Shown here: piece by piece, positions 25,694 to 32,966 of the stretch
Layout: each line of letters begins with the position of its first letter
Numbering within the stretch: the first letter of the stretch is position 1
Assembly: GCA_021772915.1 (NCBI GenBank)
Contig: JAJFLB010000034.1
Location: forward strand, 116,631-180,630
DNA length: 64,000 nt
From: Gammaproteobacteria bacterium
GTDB taxonomy: Bacteria > Pseudomonadota > Gammaproteobacteria > Xanthomonadales > SZUA-36
Direction: 5' to 3'
Notes under the pieces: generated by a model
What the model saw: only the letters and a program-made list of their open reading frames with translations
Database searches by the model: none
What the model was told of the DNA's origin: nothing
Program-made: the position numbers and the translations under genes

Positions 25694-27220
25694 TCACTGC
25701 ACTAAATCGTCGCTAGGTTTTGATTTTTTGAAGCTGCCGCCGCCGCCATCTTTGAGCACTTCCAATTCAAACACATTTGCATGAACTGCCCTTCTCAGGA
25801 CGATGTCAATAAGTGTTGTTCCATTGGGGTGTAAAGCATTACCGAGAAGCTTCTTCGAGGCTCGAATCTCACAGGGAAGGTAATGTACGAACCCCTTTTG
25901 CGGTCGCGGTATAACTTTCATGCCAAGCATTTCAACACCTTTGGAGGCTGACCGGATGACTTTGTCCTTATCATCTTTTATTTCCCCCGAACCTATCATC
26001 ATATCGTAATTGAAGTAATATGTTATGACCTCTGGATTGAGCTTGTTTCTCTGCCGGTCTGCAAAAAAACCCGTTGGGAGATGATTGGGGTCGTTATCCT
26101 CGCCCGCTGTTAACACCAAGTCAAAATCAGGGACAGGGAAACCCTTGTGATCACGAACTCGAAATATGACCATCGAAAACTGATCATGAAAAAAATGTCT
26201 TTCGGTCCTCAAGAAGTTTTTTTCAGTTTCGAGCCTTTCATTTTCTTGTATAACATCAGTTTCCTGAGAAAATCGCCCACATAATGTACGGTAATCCGGC
26301 TTTGACTTTACTTGAATACAGGAAATTATTGCGTTAACAGTTTCTCGACTCTTCTTGTCTCTCGGAGTCTTATGCACACTTCGCATAATGCCCATATCAC
26401 CCCCCGAATGTGACTTGTTGCCGATGATCCTTAACGCTGACTTCGGCGATTCCTTATATTCTTCAACAAATAGTTCTGTTGCACTCAGCCCACTTTTTGC
26501 ATCTGCCTCTTTGACTGGGGGCACTTGTACTAACCGAATATATCTGCCATTTAGATTTGCGGCTGCGACCCGAACAACCCCGTCTGAACCCATCTCACCG
26601 GTGTAAGAGTTCAAACTGTCGTAAAACGATCGGTCAATATACTGACCTGTCAACACAAATGGAAAAATTCCGTTCGCTTTGATTTGACTGCCATCACTTG
26701 TAATCCATGCCATGTTCAGTTCCCAGGCTTTGGCACTACCAAGTTCTAACCAATCCAAAACTCTTTGTCCTGGTTCAACGCCTCCGAACCAGGATTTCAT
26801 ACGACCCAATCTTCCTTTTCCAAGCTGTGCCAATGCGGATCCATGGTTAGCAGGAGCCAACATGATGAGGTGGCTCATTGGGCATGTGCCGCTGTTCGGT
26901 TTGAGTGCGAAGTACTTGTACCACCACTCACGTATAACAGGCCCACCGGTTGAATGGGTGATACAAACAAACCGGGTACCTGTTGCCAGCACATCAAAAA
27001 GTTGTTTTTTTAAAGCAGCGTCAAATGCTCTGGCAATATCTGTGACGCGAACTTCATCATGAAAGCTAATGTACTTTCCAAGATGAATTTCCTTGGTCTG
27101 AATCTCAATGCCGACGGCACTGGCCTCTGTTCTGAGGCGCTGCGGCAGACCACCATATGTATCTGTATTGGTGACACTCCAACCGTGCACAAAAACAACC
27201 ACAATTTTATTTGTTGACAT
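25694..27220 (-). CDS. Serine alpha/beta hydrolase partner of a TIR protein
   Basis: A 508-residue cytosolic protein with no signal peptide or membrane helix. The N-terminal 300 residues are a lipase/esterase-type alpha/beta hydrolase: VFVHGWS oxyanion strand (about 9-15), nucleophile Ser90 in CITHSTGGPV, Asp213 in GSDGVVRVAAAN and His271 in NKSHSGGDMG. The C-terminal ~200 residues form a beta-rich region I do not recognise (FSMVIFRVRDHKGFPVPDFDL; IDIVLRRAVHANVFELEVL) with a Gly-rich tail. GAGGAG seven bases before 27220 sets the start, five codons inside the longest frame. It lies 102 bp after the TIR gene. A lipid or acyl-ester target in a defence or toxin module is inference from the pairing. 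Confidence 0.75.
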   Translation of the reverse strand: MSTNKIVVVFVHGWSVTNTDTYGGLPQRLRTEASAVGIEIQTKEIHLGKYISFHDEVRVTDIARAFDAALKKQLFDVLATGTRFVCITHSTGGPVIREWWYKYFALKPNSGTCPMSHLIMLAPANHGSALAQLGKGRLGRMKSWFGGVEPGQRVLDWLELGSAKAWELNMAWITSDGSQIKANGIFPFVLTGQYIDRSFYDSLNSYTGEMGSDGVVRVAAANLNGRYIRLVQVPPVKEADAKSGLSATELFVEEYKESPKSALRIIGNKSHSGGDMGIMRSVHKTPRDKKSRETVNAIISCIQVKSKPDYRTLCGRFSQETDVIQENERLETEKNFLRTERHFFHDQFSMVIFRVRDHKGFPVPDFDLVLTAGEDNDPNHLPTGFFADRQRNKLNPEVITYYFNYDMMIGSGEIKDDKDKVIRSASKGVEMLGMKVIPRPQKGFVHYLPCEIRASKKLLGNALHPNGTTLIDIVLRRAVHANVFELEVLKDGGGGSFKKSKPSDDLVQ

Positions 27221-27322
27221 TGTAATTCTCCTCAACCGGTAAAATACGCGTCAAATTCTGTTCGTCTTTCCCTTATTGGTCTGCACTTTCGATGTGAAAA
27301 TGTAGTTTTCTGTCTTGCGTGC

Positions 27323-28252
27323 TCAGCCGCTTGCGCCCGATCTAAGATTCCAGTAGCCGAAGTTGTCTTCTTTTTCGCGACACATAACCACACGGCCACG
27401 GAAAAGTGACAGTCGTTGCTTTAATGCAAGTGTCGTTGACCCCGTCCATGTCCCTTCCATAATTTCGTTACCGCCGATCAATTCCAGAAAGACTGTACCG
27501 CAAATCGGGATTGCCCCTTCGGCCCAGTAAGACAGCGCAATGAAACCTTGGGAAGACACCACACCCTCCATTGGGTACGGATGTCCCTTACTGCCTTCGC
27601 CAACTACCCGAAGCCGTGTTTCGGTGGTCCATATTTCTACGGTATCTTCTTCAAAGACTGATTCTTCTCCTCCATCTTCCAGTTGGGTCCATTTTGCAAA
27701 CCATTTTCCCTGCAGTTTCTTCGCTGTGTCGTTTGAGTGAAACTGGCCATAAAAGAGATCCTTAGATAGTCGCTCCTGCTTGTGTTTCTCCACCTCGACA
27801 AGATATGCATCGACTGCCTGATGCCAGAGTTGCGTGTTTACATCCCGGCCGGTGTGCTTCCGCACCAATCGTTCACAGAGTTCCATTACACTGTTTCGAC
27901 TATCCCCAAGATAGATTTGTTGATCCTGCAGCGGTGTGGGAAGTCGCTCGACGGACATGAAATTAGTGATGGGAATGACGAGCCGGTCACCACCGAGCCC
28001 AAGTGCGAACGCCGATTCAAAAAAGAGCCAGGGCCTGTTTATGGATTCGGGTGTAAAAAGCGCCAGAAGCACATCAGCAGCTTCTAGTTGTTTGCCTATT
28101 TTCTCCCGCCATCGACCCGGGCCGAGCCCTCCGGTTGGTGTTGGATCGCTAGAGAACCAAACATCAATGCCTGGGGCAATGAGTTCAAAAAGCGACTTCC
28201 ATGCTCTTGCGAGCCTTCGCTCCTCATACATGTGGCTAATAAATATTTTCAT
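27323..28252 (-). CDS. TIR-domain protein with C-terminal beta domain
   Basis: A 309-residue cytosolic protein. Residues 1-135 form a TIR fold: MKIFISH first strand, IDVWFSSDP, and RPWLFFESAFALG, where Glu79 is at the catalytic position of TIR NADases. Residues about 190-309 form a separate beta-rich domain (LQGKWFAKWTQ, EIWTTETRLRVVGEG, FIALSYWAEG, MEGTWTGST, RGRVVMCRE) that looks like a small barrel and could sense a ligand. The start at 28252 is chosen because TIR proteins begin with K-x-F-I-S; a Met lies four codons upstream. The hydrolase gene follows on the same strand. Use of NAD+ and an immune role are inferred from the family. Confidence 0.85.
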   Translation of the reverse strand: MKIFISHMYEERRLARAWKSLFELIAPGIDVWFSSDPTPTGGLGPGRWREKIGKQLEAADVLLALFTPESINRPWLFFESAFALGLGGDRLVIPITNFMSVERLPTPLQDQQIYLGDSRNSVMELCERLVRKHTGRDVNTQLWHQAVDAYLVEVEKHKQERLSKDLFYGQFHSNDTAKKLQGKWFAKWTQLEDGGEESVFEEDTVEIWTTETRLRVVGEGSKGHPYPMEGVVSSQGFIALSYWAEGAIPICGTVFLELIGGNEIMEGTWTGSTTLALKQRLSLFRGRVVMCREKEDNFGYWNLRSGASG

Positions 28253-28264
28253 TACACCCACCAT

Positions 28265-28706
28265 AAAATAAGAAAAAAAAGATAGGCAACGTTTTATTCA
28301 ACTGCTTGTAACGACCACAACGTGCAAATCTCTATTACGCACGCCCGTCATCGTTTATTGTAACCGCTCCCTGATTCCTTCGTATTACACCCACACCTGT
28401 AGGGAAAGCATCACAAGCACAACCATTAAAGTGCCTTTGATGGCGTTCATCACGGTAGTCAAATGCCCTCTGACTTTGACCTACAAGTATATTATTCACC
28501 AAAGGTTAGGTACTTATGTTCGTCGATCAGGAGAGATCCAAGAAAACACCCCGACTGGCGGCGGGAGCCCGAAAGCCGGGGCGCAGCTAAAGTGTCCTTG
28601 ATCGGCAATAGCCTGTCTGTACGCAATCTGCTTGGATACTTGTGGGATACATAAGGGATACATAAGGGATACAGCGGACTCAGTGTTACTGAATGTTATT
28701 GGAATT
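28265..28706. other. Gene-free region with 11-bp tandem repeats beside tRNA-Gly
   Basis: About 440 bases without a convincing gene between the TIR gene and tRNA-Gly. Positions 28644-28674 hold gggatacataa repeated 2.8 times, ending 33 bp from the encoded CCA of the tRNA. Read on the tRNA strand this is a tgtatccc series, reminiscent of arm-type repeats at integrase attachment sites. No integrase or matching tRNA 3' fragment was found at the other side of the island. Confidence 0.45.
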
Positions 28707-28780
28707 TGGAGCGGGTGATGGGAATCGAACCCACGTCTTCAGCTTGGGAAGCTGAGGCCCTACCATTAGACGACACCCGC
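28707..28780 (-). tRNA. glyU: tRNA-Gly (anticodon CCC)
   Basis: A 74-nt cloverleaf with encoded CCA. Acceptor GCGGGTG pairs with CACCCGC; the T arm reads GTGGGTTCGATTCCCAT; the anticodon stem TCAGC/GCTGA encloses the loop TTCCCAA, giving anticodon CCC. It resembles E. coli glyU. The stretch at its 3' side (25.7-28.7 kb) carries the TIR/hydrolase pair, a common position for integrated islands. Confidence 0.95.
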
Positions 28781-28824
28781 AGGGCTGTGCAGCAGCTGAT
28801 TCTACTATTTTCATGGGATGAGGT

Positions 28825-28914
28825 GTAGGACCGATGAGTGTGCTCATCGGGAATGTACAGGTGGTTTTTGAGAGTCAGACAGGTTCCCGACGAACAATTC
28901 GTCGGTCCTACAGG
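28825..28914 (-). repeat. REP-like palindromic repeat, copy A2
   Basis: Two hairpins: GTAGGACCGATGAG..CTCATCGGGAA (28825-28853) and TTCCCGACGAACaATTCGTCGGTCCTACAGG (about 28884-28914). Same consensus as 2206-2288 and 49192-49308. The terminal CCTACAGG, read on the minus strand, supplies the last Leu codon and TAG stop of the HDAC-like gene. Confidence 0.85.
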
Positions 28915-29828
28915 CCCAACAAACCTTCCACGTGTGCCCGTGCTGCACTGGCCAGTGCTTTAAGATCGTATCCACCCTCGAGGATCGATGCTACGCGACC
29001 CTGGCAACTGTCACCTGCCAATTCGCAAATTCCTCTCGTTATCCAACGGTAGTCTGCATCCTGTACTTCAAGTTGTGCCAGAGGGTCACGTTCGTGAGCA
29101 TCAAACCCCGCTGAAATCAGAATCAGGTCAGGGGCAAAACTGTGGATGGCTGGTAGCCCCAACCTATCCCAGACCCTTCTGAATGCCGTGCTTCCATCGC
29201 CTGGCGCCAATGGTAGATTCAAAATATTACCGCGACCCGTTTCTTCGATATGCCCGGTCCCCGGATACAACGGCATCTGGTGACTGGAGACATACATGAC
29301 GTCGGGATATTGCTCAAAAATAGCCTGGGTACCGTTACCGTGATGAACATCGAAATCAATAATGGCGACCTTGTTCAAACCGTCATATCCGAGCGCCTGG
29401 TGGGCACCTATGGCAACGTGGTTGAGCAGACAAAAACCCATGGCCTGTTCTGGTTCGCTGTGGTGCCCGGGGGGGCGCACTACGCAAAAAGCCCTTTGTG
29501 CTTTATCACTGACAATCTGGTCGATAGCAAAACACAGACCACCGCTGGCACGTAGAGCGGCTTTGATTGAACCACTGCTGAGAAACGTGTCCGGGTCAAC
29601 GGACACGCGGCCTTCATCAGGTTCCGTGGTTTGTAGACCCGCCCAGAATTCTGCCGGATGGACCCGTGTAATTTGCTCGTCGGTCGCATACGGCGCAGGT
29701 AGCCGTTGCAGACCACGGATACCTTCCAGACCACTTAGTACGGCCTGGATCCGGAGTGCGGAATCCGGGTGTTTGGCACCGGGGTCGTGACGCAAACAGT
29801 CGTCATGCTGAATGATAAGCGTGCTCAT
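28908..29828 (-). CDS. Histone-deacetylase-like (HDAC/AcuC family) amidohydrolase
   Basis: A 306-residue zinc-dependent deacetylase. Signatures: HDDCLRHDPGAKHPDS, RPPGHHSEPEQAMGFCLLNHVAIGA (tandem His) and IDFDVHHGNGTQ (zinc Asp and His). Bacterial members deacetylate acetyl-lysine proteins, acetyl-CoA synthetase or acetylpolyamines; the substrate cannot be told. It lies just before the Lrp-type regulator gene on the same strand order (29847 ends 18 bp from its start), so the two may be co-transcribed. The stop codon comes from repeat A2. Confidence 0.9.
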   Translation of the reverse strand: MSTLIIQHDDCLRHDPGAKHPDSALRIQAVLSGLEGIRGLQRLPAPYATDEQITRVHPAEFWAGLQTTEPDEGRVSVDPDTFLSSGSIKAALRASGGLCFAIDQIVSDKAQRAFCVVRPPGHHSEPEQAMGFCLLNHVAIGAHQALGYDGLNKVAIIDFDVHHGNGTQAIFEQYPDVMYVSSHQMPLYPGTGHIEETGRGNILNLPLAPGDGSTAFRRVWDRLGLPAIHSFAPDLILISAGFDAHERDPLAQLEVQDADYRWITRGICELAGDSCQGRVASILEGGYDLKALASAARAHVEGLLGL

Positions 29829-29846
29829 GAGCTGCTATTAGTATAG

Positions 29847-30332
29847 TTAAAATAGTGGCAACGTCAGGGTTTCTTTTACCTCTTCCATCACCACGTAGCT
29901 GCGTGACCCACTGACACCCGGTAGTGACAAAATTTTCTCACCCAGGAGTTCACGGTAGGTTTTCATATCACTGACACGGGCCTTGATCAGATAGTCAAAA
30001 TTTCCCGACACAAGATGACAATCCATGATTTCCGGTAATCGCCGCGCTTCTTCACTAAATTTTCTGAACGCATCGGGGGACGAGTGGGTCAGGTCGATTT
30101 CAACAAATACCAGCAAAGCCGCATCGACAAGTGTTGGGTCCAACAACGCCGTATACCCTTTGATGTAGCCGTGCCGTTCCAGACGTTTCACACGTTCAAT
30201 GCACGGCGTCGGTGTGAGGTTCACTTTGCGCGCCAACTGTACATTTGAAATCCTGCCATCGGTCTGCAGACACTCCAGTATTTGTCGATCGGTGCGATCC
30301 AGTTTCTTGGGTTTTTTTTGCTCTTTTTCCAT
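29847..30332 (-). CDS. Lrp/AsnC-family transcriptional regulator
   Basis: A 161-residue regulator with an N-terminal winged helix (DRTDRQILECLQTDGRISNVQLARKVNLTPTPCIERVKRLERHGYIKGY) and a C-terminal amino-acid-binding RAM domain (LLVFVEIDLTHSSPDAFRKF; CHLVSGNFDYLIKARV). The start at 30332 (MEKEQKK) is chosen over one 19 codons upstream. It is divergent from ald and the beta-alanine genes and most likely controls them in response to an amino acid. A near-ideal palindrome lies nine bases upstream of its start. Confidence 0.9.
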   Translation of the reverse strand: MEKEQKKPKKLDRTDRQILECLQTDGRISNVQLARKVNLTPTPCIERVKRLERHGYIKGYTALLDPTLVDAALLVFVEIDLTHSSPDAFRKFSEEARRLPEIMDCHLVSGNFDYLIKARVSDMKTYRELLGEKILSLPGVSGSRSYVVMEEVKETLTLPLF

Positions 30333-30340
30333 CTTAAATG

Positions 30341-30355
30341 CTGTATTTAATACAG
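30341..30355. promoter_or_regulatory. Probable Lrp-type operator
   Basis: CTGTATTTAATACAG: perfect 7-bp arms around a central T, AT-rich core, in the divergent regulator/ald region. A second small inverted repeat ACTAT-aaa-ATAGT lies at 30413-30425. Lrp/AsnC proteins bind such 15-bp palindromes, so autoregulation plus control of ald is the simplest reading. Confidence 0.6.
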
Positions 30356-30409
30356 AAATAAGAATAAAACACTGCCATAAAAATATCAACAGCTAATAAA
30401 ACTGCTTTG

Positions 30410-30438
30410 TTAACTATAAAATAGTCATTTCATATACA
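30410..30438 (+). promoter_or_regulatory. Candidate ald promoter
   Basis: TTAACT (30410-30415), 17-bp spacer, TATACA (30433-30438), 14 bp before the ald start. The match is moderate. The inverted repeat at 30413-30425 falls inside this promoter and could be a regulatory site. Confidence 0.35.
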
Positions 30439-30451
30439 CTAAGGTGCTTTC

Positions 30452-31573
30452 ATGAAAGTCGGTGTCCCCAAGGAAATCAAGAATAATGAGTTTCGCGTAG
30501 GTTTGGTTCCTGCTTCCGTGAACGAGCTGGTTAACAACGGCCACGAGGTATGTGTCGAGACCAAGGCCGGTACCGGAATCGGTATGCTTGATGATGCCTA
30601 TCAAGCAGCGGGTGCACAAATTCTGCCTGATGCAAAAAGTGTATTCGAGCAGGCTGAAATGATCGTCAAGGTCAAGGAGCCACAGGCAGTCGAGCGCGCC
30701 ATGCTAAGCGCTGAACATACCCTGTTCACCTATTTGCACCTTGCCCCCGATGCACCACAGACCGCGGAGCTGGTGAAGTGCGGTGCCACCTGTATTGCTT
30801 ATGAAACTGTGACCGACCGAAATGGCCATCTGCCACTGTTGGCTCCCATGTCCGAAGTGGCGGGCCGCCTGTCCATCCAGGCGGGCGCCTGGTGTTTGGA
30901 GAAGGCACACGGTGGCTCGGGCGTGTTACTCGGTGGTGTACCCGGTGTTGAGCCTGCCAAGGTCATCATTATAGGTGGTGGAACAGTCGGTTTTAACGCC
31001 ACCCAGATGGCGGTGGGTATGGGTGCCAGTGTTACCGTGCTGGATCGCAACATAGATGTATTGCGTCATTTTGATGCTGTTTTTGCGGGTCGTGTGCAAA
31101 CAGTTTATTCCAACGCACATGCCATTGAGACCCATTTGGAAGACGCCGACCTGGTTATCGGCGGTGTGTTAATTCCGGGTGCAGCTGCACCCAAGCTGGT
31201 TACACAGGCGCATCTCGGACGTATGCGTAAAGGGTCGGTTTTGGTCGATGTCGCCATTGACCAGGGTGGTTGTTTTGAAACCTCACACGCCACCACGCAC
31301 GAAGACCCAATCTACATGGTTGATGACATCGTGCATTACTGTGTCGCTAACATGCCAGGCGCGGTGCCCCGCACTTCAACTTTTGCTCTGAATAACGCGA
31401 CCTTGCCTTTTGCCCTGGCACTGGCCAACAAAGGTGCCAAGCAAGCCCTGTTGCAAGATCCACATTTGCTGCAAGGCCTTAACGTGCATCGCGGTATGGT
31501 TACCTATCAAGACGTTGCCCGTGATCTTGGCTATGATTATGTTCCGGCTGCCAAAGCGTTGGAGACCCATTAG
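30452..31573 (+). CDS. ald: Alanine dehydrogenase
   Basis: NAD-dependent oxidative deamination of L-alanine to pyruvate and ammonia. The 373-residue length and blocks MKVGVPKEIKNNEFRVGLVPASV, YLHLAPD, GGGTVGFNATQMAVGMGASVTVLD (Rossmann) and DVAIDQGGCFETS identify it. Followed after 3 bp by an omega-amino-acid transaminase that would form alanine from pyruvate, so Ald can recycle the amino acceptor. AAGGTG precedes the start. Divergent Lrp-type regulator. Confidence 0.96.
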   Translation: MKVGVPKEIKNNEFRVGLVPASVNELVNNGHEVCVETKAGTGIGMLDDAYQAAGAQILPDAKSVFEQAEMIVKVKEPQAVERAMLSAEHTLFTYLHLAPDAPQTAELVKCGATCIAYETVTDRNGHLPLLAPMSEVAGRLSIQAGAWCLEKAHGGSGVLLGGVPGVEPAKVIIIGGGTVGFNATQMAVGMGASVTVLDRNIDVLRHFDAVFAGRVQTVYSNAHAIETHLEDADLVIGGVLIPGAAAPKLVTQAHLGRMRKGSVLVDVAIDQGGCFETSHATTHEDPIYMVDDIVHYCVANMPGAVPRTSTFALNNATLPFALALANKGAKQALLQDPHLLQGLNVHRGMVTYQDVARDLGYDYVPAAKALETH

Positions 31574-31576
31574 AAA

Positions 31577-32893
31577 ATGAATTCAAAAACCCAATCCATG
31601 GACTCACTCTGGATGCCGTTTACCGGTAACCGGGCATTTAAGAAAAACCCACGTCTGGTTGAACGTGCACAAGGCATGTTTTATTGGACCCCCGACGGCC
31701 GCGAGATTCTCGACATGGTGGCCGGTCTGTGGTGTTGCAATGCAGGCCACGGTCATCCAAAGATCGTTCAGGCGATCCAGGACCAGGCCGCGGAAATGGA
31801 TTATGCGCCGCATTTCAATTTTGGTCACCCAGCCGCTTTTGAAGCGGCCGAAATACTTGCTGCACTTGCGCCTGAGGGCATAAACCAGGTGTTTTTCACC
31901 AACTCAGGTTCAGAGTCGGTGGATACTGCCCTCAAAATCGCACTTGCTTACCAGCGGGAGCGTGGTGAGCCATCACGCACCCGGTTGATCGGTCGTGAAA
32001 AGGCCTATCACGGGGTTGGTTTCGGCGGGATATCGGTTGGCGGAATAGCCTATAACCGGAAGCAGTTTTCTTCAGCCATGATACCGGGTGTAGACCATTT
32101 GCCACATACTCACCTGCTCGATCGGAATGCTTTTTCACATGGCTTGCCGGAGCATGGCGTGGAGTTGGCCGATGAGCTGGAAAACATCATCAATCTGCAC
32201 CACCCCTCCAACATAGCTGCCGTAATCGTTGAACCGGTTGCCGGTTCAGCCGGTGTGTTGATGCCACCGAAGGGTTACCTGCGGCGCTTACGCGCGATAT
32301 GTGACCAGCATGACATCCTGTTAATTTTCGACGAGGTGATCACCGGGTTTGGCCGTCTGGGTGATAATTTTGCCTCCCAGGCATTTGATGTGACACCGGA
32401 CATCATTACCACAGCCAAAGGCCTGACCAGTGGCACCGTGCCCATGGGCGCCGTATTTGTCAGCGATGCGATCTACGCAGAATTCATGTCAAAACCAGGT
32501 TCAGACATTGAACTGTTCCATGGCTATACCTATTCGGCCCATCCATTGGCGGTCGCCGCTTGCAAGGCAACCCAGAAAGTCTACGCTGATGAAGGCCTGT
32601 TCCAACGCGCCGCTGAAATGGCACCCGTGTTTGGTGATGCGCTACATTCATTGGCCAATGAGCCCCACGTGATTGACGTGCGTAACTACGGGTTGATGGG
32701 CGCGATTGAGCTAGGAGCAATTGAAGGTCAACCGGGTGCACGCGGGATGGAGGTGCTGCAACTGGCTTTTGATGCAGGCCTGATGATCCGCATCACCGGT
32801 GACACGATTGCCTTCAGCCCACCGCTGATTATTGAAGAAAGCCATATTCAGCGGACGGTTGATACGCTTAGATCTATATTGGGTGCAATCTAG
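31577..32893 (+). CDS. Omega-amino acid:pyruvate (beta-alanine) transaminase
   Basis: A 438-residue class III PLP aminotransferase. PLP-Lys is in TTAKGLTSGTVPMG, preceded by IFDEVITGFGRLG; the N-terminus MDSLWMPFTGNRAFKKNPRLVERAQGMFYW resembles characterised beta-alanine:pyruvate transaminases. Expected reaction: beta-alanine + pyruvate to malonate semialdehyde + alanine. Placement between ald and a semialdehyde dehydrogenase gene supports this. Only three bases separate it from ald. Confidence 0.9.
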   Translation: MNSKTQSMDSLWMPFTGNRAFKKNPRLVERAQGMFYWTPDGREILDMVAGLWCCNAGHGHPKIVQAIQDQAAEMDYAPHFNFGHPAAFEAAEILAALAPEGINQVFFTNSGSESVDTALKIALAYQRERGEPSRTRLIGREKAYHGVGFGGISVGGIAYNRKQFSSAMIPGVDHLPHTHLLDRNAFSHGLPEHGVELADELENIINLHHPSNIAAVIVEPVAGSAGVLMPPKGYLRRLRAICDQHDILLIFDEVITGFGRLGDNFASQAFDVTPDIITTAKGLTSGTVPMGAVFVSDAIYAEFMSKPGSDIELFHGYTYSAHPLAVAACKATQKVYADEGLFQRAAEMAPVFGDALHSLANEPHVIDVRNYGLMGAIELGAIEGQPGARGMEVLQLAFDAGLMIRITGDTIAFSPPLIIEESHIQRTVDTLRSILGAI

Positions 32894-32966
32894 CCCGCAA
32901 ATTTCATCAGCCGGACTCAGGGTTTGAACCAGGATAAACATACTTAATTTCCAGTAGAGGTCGATA

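Noticed and set aside
28463-28654. 63-codon frame between the TIR gene and tRNA-Gly as an integrase remnant
   Set aside because: No recombinase motif can be seen in it and its start has no ribosome binding site.
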